From: an uncultured Lachnospira sp.
Lineage (GTDB): Bacteria; Bacillota; Clostridia; Lachnospirales; Lachnospiraceae
DNA length: 8,188 nt
Reading direction: 5' to 3'
NCBI GenBank assembly: GCA_947169835.1
Contig: CAMVRH010000032.1
Location: forward strand, 1-8,188
Under the pieces are notes generated by a model that had not been told where the DNA came from, made no database searches, and worked only from the letters and a program-made list of their open reading frames with translations. Position numbers and translations under genes: made by a program. Position 1 is the stretch's first letter; each line of letters opens with the position of its first letter. Below are positions 1 through 6,164 of the stretch, piece after piece.

Positions 1-13
1 CTATGAACGTCAT
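1..13 (-). CDS. Possible start of a further operon gene (5' end only)
   Basis: An ATG at 11-13 opens a frame that runs off the left edge (Met-Thr-Phe-Ile, then cut). It is preceded by AAAGGA at 18-23, four bases upstream, and begins 16 nt after the stop codon of the LCP gene. The spacing fits the tight packing of the rest of the operon, so another co-transcribed gene is plausible. Only four codons are visible, so no product can be proposed. Confidence 0.4.
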
Positions 14-29
14 CAAATCCTTTGATTGA

Positions 30-1340
30 TTATCTGAAGTATGGGCTCTTCCAATGATCATCATAATCAAAATCATCTGAATCGCCTTTTTGGCTTTTAT
101 CTATTCCCTCAATCTTTGTCGGATCAAATCCATCAGAACTTTCATTTACTCCAGTTCTAGTTGCTATTGTATAACTAGCATCATTAACTGTAGATGTAGG
201 CTGATAGTTTTTCTCATTGTACAAATACTTGTGAAGTTCCTTAACATTTGTAGCCAACGTCTGTGGAACTACATAGCTTGCGCCGTTGTATGTACCAGTC
301 TGAAGTTTTGAAGGGAATCCTTCACTTCCATTTAACTCGAAGTCAAATAGCACTGGAATTAAATTCACAATTGAATCAAAGTCAAAACTTGTGGAAATAA
401 TTCTGTTCTTCTCTGCATCAGCGTTAAGAACTTCATCCACCATTTCCTCTAGCTGACTAACTCCAGCCTTCTTAGCTTTATCAACTAACTTCATAATAAC
501 GCTTCGCTGTCTAGCCGCACGACCAAAGTCGTTACTAATTCTCTTATGAGTCTCTGGGTCGATAAATGTCGCTTTACGTATACGACAGTAAGTAGCTGCC
601 TGAATACCATTTAGCTTAATATTCTTACCAGTCTTCTTAACTTTTTTGCCGCGCTTGCCAGTGGAACTGACAGTACTCTTCATATGATAGTTAATCTGCT
701 GCTTTTCTTCCTTCGTCAAATTAACCTTAATTCCACCAAGCGTATCTATGATTCTCGCAACTCCGCCAAAGTTCACTGTGACGTAGTCCGTCAAATCCAA
801 ATCCAAGTTCTTATTAAGTGTATTGATAGCAGCCTCCGCTCCACCATTTGAAAAAGCAGAGTTGACTTTAAAGTAATCCTTCTTTTCACCATCCTTGTTG
901 TAGATAGCCATCATAGTATCACGATAAACCGATGCCATCTTAACATCACCTGTTGTATTGTGGATGCTAACAATCAAAATAGAATCGCTGTTAGAAGTGT
1001 TAAGTTCCTTCTTTCTTGAGTCTACGCCAAACAATACAAAGTTCATATATTCCTTAGAATACTTGTACTTCAAATTGTTCTTGATAAGTTTGCTCTTATC
1101 AAACTCATCGTCAAAGACTCCCTTTTCGAAAGCTTCGCTTCCAAACCATTTCATTATTTCCTTACCAATGCATGTCTGAGAAATGCCCTTGATAAACGCT
1201 GCCTTTACTGGTGGTACAAACCAAATTATACCTATCGCAATAATAAGCGCTGCAAAAATAGCTTCAAATGTTATAAGGATTCTTTTCTTTCTTCTAACAC
1301 TTTTTAGTTTTTCCCATTTTGTTTTCTCTTTTTTAGCCAT
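30..1340 (-). CDS. LytR-CpsA-Psr (LCP) family cell-wall glycopolymer transferase
   Basis: The 436-residue protein has a basic cytoplasmic N-terminus (about 1-20), one membrane anchor (about 21-42) and an extracellular LCP domain (about 98-290). LCP enzymes move lipid-linked anionic or other glycopolymers onto peptidoglycan. Visible signatures are Asp107-Ser-Arg109, Asp119, the VYRDT strand (Arg140, Asp141), FGGVARIIDTLGGI at 191-204, YCRIR with Arg253 and Arg255, and DFGRAARQ with Arg274 and Arg277. These match the pyrophosphate- and metal-binding pattern of the family. The usual Arg just before Asp119 (GRSDT in many members) appears to be Asn117. A lysine-rich loop (about 220-242) precedes the YCRIR strand and the C-terminus is acidic (about 418-429). 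The gene starts 8 nt after galE; its AAGGA (1353-1357) lies inside the last galE codons, with a rather long 12 nt spacing. The polymer it attaches cannot be told from sequence. Confidence 0.93.
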   Translation of the reverse strand: MAKKEKTKWEKLKSVRRKKRILITFEAIFAALIIAIGIIWFVPPVKAAFIKGISQTCIGKEIMKWFGSEAFEKGVFDDEFDKSKLIKNNLKYKYSKEYMNFVLFGVDSRKKELNTSNSDSILIVSIHNTTGDVKMASVYRDTMMAIYNKDGEKKDYFKVNSAFSNGGAEAAINTLNKNLDLDLTDYVTVNFGGVARIIDTLGGIKVNLTKEEKQQINYHMKSTVSSTGKRGKKVKKTGKNIKLNGIQAATYCRIRKATFIDPETHKRISNDFGRAARQRSVIMKLVDKAKKAGVSQLEEMVDEVLNADAEKNRIISTSFDFDSIVNLIPVLFDFELNGSEGFPSKLQTGTYNGASYVVPQTLATNVKELHKYLYNEKNYQPTSTVNDASYTIATRTGVNESSDGFDPTKIEGIDKSQKGDSDDFDYDDHWKSPYFR

Positions 1341-1348
1341 AAAAAATA

Positions 1349-2371
1349 TTATTCCTTATTATAACCACTTGGGTTGTTTTTTTGCCAATTCCATGAGTCT
1401 GCGCACATCTCTTTAATTCCGAATTCAGCCTCCCAGCCCAATTCTTCCTTTGCCAAAGACGCATCTGCGTAGCACTCTGCAATATCTCCTGCACGTCTAG
1501 GGGCAATAACATATGGAATTTCAACTCCGCTAGCTTCCTCAAAGTTCTTAACAACTTCCAAAACGCTATATCCTTTGCCCGTCCCTAGATTATATATTTT
1601 AACGCCAGGGTTTTCAACTATTTTTTCCAATGCCTTAACATGACCTTTAGCCAAATCAACTACATGGATGTAATCTCTTACCCCAGTGCCGTCTGGTGTT
1701 GGGTAGTCATCGCCAAAGACATTTAATTTTTCAAGTTGCTTAGTTGCAACTTTAGTAATATATGGCATCAAGTTATTTGGGATGCCGTTTGGATCTTCAC
1801 CTATCATTCCGCTCTTGTGAGCTCCGATAGGATTGAAGTATCTAAGCAAAATCACATTCCACTCTGAATCTGCCACATTAAAGTCCATCAAAATCTGCTC
1901 TAGCATTGACTTGGTCCATCCATATGGATTTGTACAAACTCCCTTTGGACACTCCTCAGTAATAGGAACCGTCTCTGGATCTCCATAAACAGTGGCTGAT
2001 GAACTAAAGATAATATTCTTAACACCATGTTTTCTCATAACTTCACACATATTAAGTGTTCCAGAAATATTATTCTTATAGTATTCAAGTGGCTTTTCTA
2101 CACTCTCGCCCACTGCCTTTAGTCCTGCAAAATGAATGACAGCATCTATATCGTTCTCGACAAAGATTTTATCCATAGCATCCATATCTGCTATATCATT
2201 TTCATAGAACTTAACCTGAGCGCCGGTGATTTTTTCCACTCTACTCAATGATTCTTTTGATGAGTTAGATAGATTGTCCACTACCACAACATCGTAGCCG
2301 TTATCTATCAATTCCACTACAGTGTGGCTACCAATATATCCTGCGCCACCTGTCACTAATATCTTTCCCAT
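1349..2371 (-). CDS. galE: UDP-glucose 4-epimerase GalE
   Basis: A full-length, 340-residue cytoplasmic short-chain dehydrogenase/reductase enzyme that interconverts UDP-glucose and UDP-galactose with bound NAD. The Rossmann motif TGGAGYIGS is at 7-15. Ser125 (in FSSSATVYG), Tyr150 and Lys154 (in NPYGWTKS) form the catalytic set, one position later than E. coli Ser124, Tyr149 and Lys153. RYFNPIGAH (177-185) and the C-terminal sugar-binding region PRRAGD are present. The gatekeeper equivalent to E. coli Tyr299 is Cys300 (in AECYADAS), as in human GALE (Cys307); by family knowledge this predicts that UDP-GlcNAc/UDP-GalNAc may also be accepted. The ATG has AGAGG at 2377-2381 with 5 nt spacing and lies 11 nt after cdaR. 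Its place before an LCP gene argues for making envelope polysaccharide precursors rather than galactose catabolism; no galK or galT is nearby. Confidence 0.96.
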   Translation of the reverse strand: MGKILVTGGAGYIGSHTVVELIDNGYDVVVVDNLSNSSKESLSRVEKITGAQVKFYENDIADMDAMDKIFVENDIDAVIHFAGLKAVGESVEKPLEYYKNNISGTLNMCEVMRKHGVKNIIFSSSATVYGDPETVPITEECPKGVCTNPYGWTKSMLEQILMDFNVADSEWNVILLRYFNPIGAHKSGMIGEDPNGIPNNLMPYITKVATKQLEKLNVFGDDYPTPDGTGVRDYIHVVDLAKGHVKALEKIVENPGVKIYNLGTGKGYSVLEVVKNFEEASGVEIPYVIAPRRAGDIAECYADASLAKEELGWEAEFGIKEMCADSWNWQKNNPSGYNKE

Positions 2372-2382
2372 AATAACCTCTA

Positions 2383-3354
2383 TTATTTCTTCTCAATTGT
2401 TACTTTGACTTTTGCAGTGTGACTTCCTTCTATATAAAGACCATCTTCTACGTATTTGTCCAAGTTAACTTCTAGTTCAATGTCACTGCTTCTGCCTTTT
2501 ATATTAATTGGATCTTCTATTACCAATTTATCTACTTTCTTAAGTTTATCAGTATCACCCACTAGTTTCACATTCTTTGGAGTAACTTTAATGCTGCTCT
2601 TATAACCAGACTTAGGTTTTCTAACTGTATCAATAATAATTGGAACCTCTTTCTCTTGGCTCAAATGAATATCAACTTTAACTTTCTTTTTGTAAAGTTT
2701 TGCGTGCTCAGGTTTGATAGTCTTGCCGTCTTTGTCTAGGAATACTAGTTTGTAAGTTTTTGAAAAGTCTTCGTCGGCCTCGTCAATATCACACTTGGCA
2801 ACAACTTTATCAATCTTTTTGTGAGCTGCCTCTGAAGCTTTCACTAAAACATTGTTAAAGCTCATAGATTTAATCTTTGCTACATAACCTTCAGCAGGTT
2901 GTCCAATAAACTTAACTTCTACAGGATATTTTTCCTTTGTGACTTTGTTAATGTCGATAGTAACTGTGTTGACATCCTGTGAAAGAATATTCACTCTTCT
3001 AGCATTTGATCTGTCTTTTAACTTCACAGTAACTGGCGCAGCCTTTACCATAGACAACTCTTTAAGAGATGCTGTGGCTTTAAAATCATCTGCTGTTAAT
3101 CCGCTTACTACAGATCTGTTTCCTGAAACAGTTACATCTACCTTTTGCTTACTAGTTACATCATAAACCAATCCCTGCTTAGTAATGGCATTTTGGTTTG
3201 TAATAGTAATAGGTATATTGTGGACAGTGACCGTTGTTGATGGATCACTTGTGTTGACAACAGCTAGCCAAATGATTGTACCCAAGATTAGCGCAACAAT
3301 CTTCAACCCAATGTTCTTTGTGAAAGCGTCTTTAATCTTACTGCTCTTCGACAT
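2383..3354 (-). CDS. cdaR: CdaR, YbbR-domain regulator of diadenylate cyclase
   Basis: With the ATG at 3354 the protein has 323 residues: a short basic N-terminus, one membrane helix (about 15-33, in the family-typical setting [20 protein letters not shown]), then an extracytoplasmic part of about three YbbR-like beta-rich repeats (roughly 43-135, 140-230 and 233-321). CdaR binds and modulates CdaA in other Firmicutes. B. subtilis CdaR is considerably longer, so this is a shorter version. A GTG three codons further upstream (3363) is in frame, but the Shine-Dalgarno AAAGGAAG (3363-3370) would overlap it, whereas the ATG lies 8 nt away; I therefore chose the ATG. The gene overlaps the end of cdaA by 17 nt, which suggests translational coupling and fixed stoichiometry. 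The residue-level basis of the interaction with CdaA cannot be seen here. Confidence 0.93.
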   Translation of the reverse strand: MSKSSKIKDAFTKNIGLKIVALILGTIIWLAVVNTSDPSTTVTVHNIPITITNQNAITKQGLVYDVTSKQKVDVTVSGNRSVVSGLTADDFKATASLKELSMVKAAPVTVKLKDRSNARRVNILSQDVNTVTIDINKVTKEKYPVEVKFIGQPAEGYVAKIKSMSFNNVLVKASEAAHKKIDKVVAKCDIDEADEDFSKTYKLVFLDKDGKTIKPEHAKLYKKKVKVDIHLSQEKEVPIIIDTVRKPKSGYKSSIKVTPKNVKLVGDTDKLKKVDKLVIEDPINIKGRSSDIELEVNLDKYVEDGLYIEGSHTAKVKVTIEKK

Positions 3355-4213
3355 CGCGGTCACTTCCTTTCTTGAATATTTTGCTACCCTTAACCATCTC
3401 TTTATCTTGAGACTTCAAAAGTTCAGAAGTGATTGTAGGCTGATCTACAAATCTAGTTAATTCACCATCTCTAGCTAATGAAATGGTTCCTGTTTCTTCT
3501 GATACCACAATAACTAGACAGTCTGCAATCTCAGATAGTCCAACTGCTGCTCTGTGGCGAGTGCCAAGTTCTTTACTTAGTGAAAAGTTTTCAGACATTG
3601 GCAAATAACAAGTAGCGGCTACTATTTCGTCGCCGTCTATAATAACAGCACCATCGTGAAGTGGTGTGTTCTTTTCAAATATATTTATAAGTAATTGACT
3701 AGTAACTTTTGCATCTAGTCTGATTCCTGTCTCTACAAATTCAATTAAATCAAAGTCTTGCTGGATAACAATAAGAGCTCCTGTCTTTGTCTTAGCAAGT
3801 TCCTTTGTCGCAGTCAAAATATTGTCCAAAGTTTTGTCACTAAATCTCTCCTCGTATGTAGGACCAGCAAATCTAAATACCTGGAACAATTTGTTTCTTC
3901 TTCCAAGCGCCTCTAGCGCACGTCTTAACTCTGGCTGGAAAATGATAACCATAGCAATGATACCAACGCTCAATGCCTTGTTCATAATCCAAAGCACGGT
4001 CGTCAAATGGAAAACTGATGCTATAAACATAAATATGAACAGCAAAATTAGGCCCTTCATAAGAACCCATGCTCTGCTCTTTCTAAACCAAAGGATAATG
4101 TAATATACAGCGATTGTTATAATTATGATTTCAACAATGTCGCTGATATAAATATTTGGGATAGAAAAATATTTATCAAAGAAATTATAAATATTATGAA
4201 ATACAGCGCTCAA
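3338..4213 (-). CDS. cdaA: Diadenylate cyclase CdaA (membrane-bound, makes c-di-AMP)
   Basis: The 291-residue protein joins two ATP into cyclic di-AMP. It has three N-terminal membrane helices (about 22-43, 53-74 and 78-93), the family marker FQPELRRALE (92-101) and a DAC domain (about 100-260). The catalytic DGA motif is at 187-189 within NTPLHDGAV, and the ATP-binding RHR motif (Arg219-His-Arg221) is in LGTRHRAAVG. Length and order match B. subtilis CdaA. The start is TTG (4211-4213), immediately after the upstream TAA, with AGGGGAG at 4220-4226 and 6 nt spacing. The next in-frame Met (residue 52) would remove the first helix, so the TTG start is well supported. Downstream cdaR overlaps the end. 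In many Firmicutes glmM follows cdaA-cdaR; here galE does. The weak start codon may hold synthesis of this second-messenger enzyme low. Confidence 0.97.
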   Translation of the reverse strand: MSAVFHNIYNFFDKYFSIPNIYISDIVEIIIITIAVYYIILWFRKSRAWVLMKGLILLFIFMFIASVFHLTTVLWIMNKALSVGIIAMVIIFQPELRRALEALGRRNKLFQVFRFAGPTYEERFSDKTLDNILTATKELAKTKTGALIVIQQDFDLIEFVETGIRLDAKVTSQLLINIFEKNTPLHDGAVIIDGDEIVAATCYLPMSENFSLSKELGTRHRAAVGLSEIADCLVIVVSEETGTISLARDGELTRFVDQPTITSELLKSQDKEMVKGSKIFKKGSDRDVEEQ

Positions 4214-5191
4214 TTATCTCTCCCCTCTCAACGGTGCACTTTTCTTTCTTCTCTGAGCGTTAATTCTCTTAACGTTCATCTCTGGGGCTGTAACATTAAT
4301 TTTAGGAACAGCCTTTACATAGTAATAGTACTCGTCATCCTCAAACTGCGTATTCTCCGTTCTGGAATAATCCACAGAGAAAACTAGCAATTGCAATAGG
4401 TATGCAATCACGAAAGAAATGACGGAGCCTATAATAACCCACAATATTGAGAACTTTGCGTTAAACAAAATTCCACCTACTAAAAATGCTATCAACTGGA
4501 AGATACTTCCTACCACTACAGCAATCTCCCATGAGTGGTCCACAGATCTTCTCTTTAGTCCATAAACTAGCGCGATAGTTATTGCAAATACTACAATTGT
4601 TAAATACATACTAGGATTGCTAGTTGCAATGTTAACAATTGAAGAAACTGCTGATATTGTTTCCTTGCTTCCACTCGCGTTCTTCGAAATAGTCTGGATA
4701 GCATCTGAGTTTTTGTTAACAACATCTATTAAATAGTAAATAATAGTTCCAAATGTCACTGAAACGATAGCTACTGGTGTAGAAACTAATCCAGCTACAA
4801 TCGGAATTACATAAGGTATCTTCAAATAAAATGCTAGTGGCACTAACACTAAGTATATTCCCTGCTTTGGAGTAAATCTCAAGAACAAAACAAGCAATAC
4901 GATAAGCAAAATAGATACAACGCCAGCTAGTTCCAATGAAATGTAGTAAACATCAAAAACCATTACAAGAATAGCAATCACTACATCTATTCTCTTTGGC
5001 AAGAATGCCATGATAACTGCCATCAACAACATTACTGGCCACATATTTACAACTGGTGCATATCCAATGTTGAGTTTGAAAAGGACAAGTGCTATAAATG
5101 AGAAGATAAACTTAAAAACTGGCTGCAAAACAAATTCATGCTCTGCATAAATGTTTTTAACTTTTTCTTTTAAAGTCATCAAATTAATCAT
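4214..5191 (-). CDS. Unrecognised multi-pass membrane protein upstream of cdaA
   Basis: A 325-residue protein that I cannot assign to a named family. It is very hydrophobic, with about eight or nine predicted membrane segments (near 21-40, 50-65, 68-86, 90-106, 111-128, 128-156, 195-212, 223-243 and 247-270). A hydrophilic stretch of about 157-192 may be a loop. It ends in a polar tail of some 54 residues, probably cytoplasmic by the positive-inside rule because its last part is Arg/Lys-rich. The tail starts with an acidic-tyrosine cluster, EDDEYYYYVKAVPK (284-297). The start ATG has AGGAGG at 5201-5206 (9 nt spacing) and overlaps the upstream gene by 8 nt; the stop abuts the TTG start of cdaA. 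Such coupling suggests work with CdaA, for example as a membrane partner, sensor or scaffold, but this is inference. No nucleotide-binding or catalytic motif is visible. Confidence 0.85.
   Translation of the reverse strand: MINLMTLKEKVKNIYAEHEFVLQPVFKFIFSFIALVLFKLNIGYAPVVNMWPVMLLMAVIMAFLPKRIDVVIAILVMVFDVYYISLELAGVVSILLIVLLVLFLRFTPKQGIYLVLVPLAFYLKIPYVIPIVAGLVSTPVAIVSVTFGTIIYYLIDVVNKNSDAIQTISKNASGSKETISAVSSIVNIATSNPSMYLTIVVFAITIALVYGLKRRSVDHSWEIAVVVGSIFQLIAFLVGGILFNAKFSILWVIIGSVISFVIAYLLQLLVFSVDYSRTENTQFEDDEYYYYVKAVPKINVTAPEMNVKRINAQRRKKSAPLRGER
4220..4226 (-). promoter_or_regulatory. Ribosome binding site supporting the TTG start of cdaA
   Basis: AGGGGAG lies within the last codons of the upstream membrane gene, 6 nt before the TTG at 4211-4213. 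The stop codon TAA and the start TTG are adjacent, so terminating ribosomes could re-initiate there. Confidence 0.75.
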
Positions 5192-5621
5192 CTTCCATCT
5201 CCTCCTCTAACTCATCGATAATCGCGTCATACTCTTGCTCTTGAATTCTGTGTAGTGTTTTTAAATCACCATTGTATTCTTTTAAGTGTCCGCGAATCTC
5301 TTTAAATTTGTGAGAGTAAAATGCGTAACTGTAAATCAGATAAAGCACCACCACTATAATGTAGATCAGTATCATACCAATCATCATAATGATAAAACTA
5401 GTAGTTGTTGTCATTAACCCAAACATTACTTCAGGCAAATATGAGAACAACAACACCATAATCAAAATATATCCCAGAGTTACGCACGCAAAAGAGCCAA
5501 GCATTTTAGAGGATAGGTAATCACTCTTAAAAAGCTTACTCGTTGTTATTTCATCTTTAAAATGTTTTTCTTCGTACAGTGATAACTTCGTCATCAAAGT
5601 TATCTTTTCATTATTTAACAT
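5184..5621 (-). CDS. Small two-pass membrane protein, function unknown
   Basis: The 145-residue protein has a polar N-terminus (about 1-41), two hydrophobic helices (about 42-62 and 76-100) joined by a short Thr-rich turn, and a charged, probably helical C-terminal tail (about 103-145) ending in a strongly acidic run (ELEEEMEDD). With an even number of membrane passes both ends should lie on the same side, probably the cytoplasm. No known domain is recognised. The ATG has AAGGAG at 5627-5632 with 5 nt spacing, 19 nt after the lipoprotein gene, and the end overlaps the next membrane gene by 8 nt. This close packing implies co-expression with the cdaA group. The acidic tail could bind a basic partner such as the Arg/Lys-rich tail of the next gene product; that is speculation. 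Confidence 0.82.
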   Translation of the reverse strand: MLNNEKITLMTKLSLYEEKHFKDEITTSKLFKSDYLSSKMLGSFACVTLGYILIMVLLFSYLPEVMFGLMTTTTSFIIMMIGMILIYIIVVVLYLIYSYAFYSHKFKEIRGHLKEYNGDLKTLHRIQEQEYDAIIDELEEEMEDD

Positions 5622-5641
5622 ATAGACTCCTTACGGTCTAT
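5622..5641 (-). promoter_or_regulatory. Short inverted repeat framing a Shine-Dalgarno
   Basis: ATAGAC (5622-5627) and GTCTAT (5636-5641) can pair over an 8-base loop. On the transcript the loop is CGTAAGGA, so it carries most of the ribosome binding site of the small two-pass membrane protein. The stem is only 6 bp and its role is uncertain; it might modulate initiation between the lipoprotein and the next gene, or be chance. Confidence 0.3.
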
Positions 5642-6066
5642 TAATCTTCTTTAAGTGTTGTTTCGAAATTTACTTTGTATTCGTCTATTGCTCGAATCTC
5701 TGCTTTTCCCTGTGGATTAACACCTACGCCCACAACATATCCTAAATAAACGTCGTTAGGATTTTTGTCATTTACATATGTGAAAGCAACAGATGCTCTT
5801 CCGCCTTTTTTACCCTTACCTGATTTAGTAACAGTTTCAATCTTTGCTATATACTTTCCGTCCTTAACTGTTTCCTTCTTAAGAGTTAGCTTATCAAGCT
5901 CTGCAATAGTAGTTTTCCATGAATAACCTTTTTTATTGTCATCCAACTTTATATCAAGAGACTTTTTGTCGTCTCCTACTTCCACGAAATCATAGTCGTT
6001 GCCACAAGCAGCAAGCGCTAGAGTTGTCATTATTAATGTTAATACGATTGCAAGAATTCTTTTCAT
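5641..6066 (-). CDS. Small predicted lipoprotein, first gene of the cdaA operon
   Basis: The 141-residue protein has a clear type II signal peptide: Lys-Arg at 2-3, a hydrophobic core (about 4-17) and the lipobox Leu-Ala-Ala-Cys with Cys21 as the lipidated residue. The mature protein (about 120 residues) is Lys- and Asp-rich and should sit outside the membrane. A segment NKKGYSWKTT (44-53), followed later by a glycine turn (GKKGGRASVAF, 85-95), vaguely resembles the NPTTGY-W and GG loops of chagasin-like (MEROPS I42) inhibitors. This is weak, and I do not assign the family. The ATG has AGGAGG at 6073-6078 with 6 nt spacing. It follows the terminator of the serine acetyltransferase gene and a probable promoter, so it appears to be the first gene of the operon leading to cdaA, cdaR, galE and the LCP gene. 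Confidence 0.88.
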   Translation of the reverse strand: MKRILAIVLTLIMTTLALAACGNDYDFVEVGDDKKSLDIKLDDNKKGYSWKTTIAELDKLTLKKETVKDGKYIAKIETVTKSGKGKKGGRASVAFTYVNDKNPNDVYLGYVVGVGVNPQGKAEIRAIDEYKVNFETTLKED

Positions 6067-6105
6067 TCCATTCCTCCTAGTTTTATATCATAAAACACCA
6101 AAATA

Positions 6106-6114
6106 AGTATATCA
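6106..6114 (-). promoter_or_regulatory. Probable extended -10 promoter of the cdaA operon
   Basis: On the minus strand TGATATACT (an extended -10, TGnTATACT) occurs 40 nt before the lipoprotein ATG and just after the terminator of the previous unit. Its context TGTGATATA is shared with the promoter upstream of the serine acetyltransferase gene. An alternative reading uses TTGTGA (6112-6117) as -35 and TATGAT (6087-6092) as -10, with a long 19 bp spacer. Either would start transcription a short way before the AGGAGG site. Confidence 0.5.
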
Positions 6115-6120
6115 CAAGCA

Positions 6121-6152
6121 TAAAAAACGCGCCACAGTTAAAACTGTGACGC
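6121..6152 (-). terminator. Rho-independent terminator after the serine acetyltransferase gene
   Basis: Arms 6129-6139 and 6142-6152 pair over 11 positions. The one mismatch on the plus strand becomes a G-U wobble in the minus-strand transcript. The transcript then continues into a run of six U (6122-6127). The hairpin starts 13 nt past the stop codon. The lack of a T-run on the other side makes it directional. Confidence 0.9.
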
Positions 6153-6164
6153 TTTGCTTATTTT

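Noticed and set aside
90..1416. Plus-strand open frames of about 70-77 codons opposite the LCP and galE genes
   Set aside because: They lie antisense to strongly supported genes, lack ribosome sites and have low-complexity hydrophobic translations typical of antisense shadow.
1333..1554. Minus-strand 73-codon frame inside the end of galE
   Set aside because: It is out of frame with galE, which is intact and conserved to its C-terminus, and has no family resemblance.
3873..4070. Minus-strand 65-codon frame inside cdaA
   Set aside because: Alternative frame within a well-conserved gene, with no own ribosome binding site.
6067..6120. Possible c-di-AMP (ydaO-type) riboswitch before the cdaA operon
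   Set aside because: Only 54 nt separate the terminator from the first start codon, far too short for this riboswitch class, and no conserved elements are visible.
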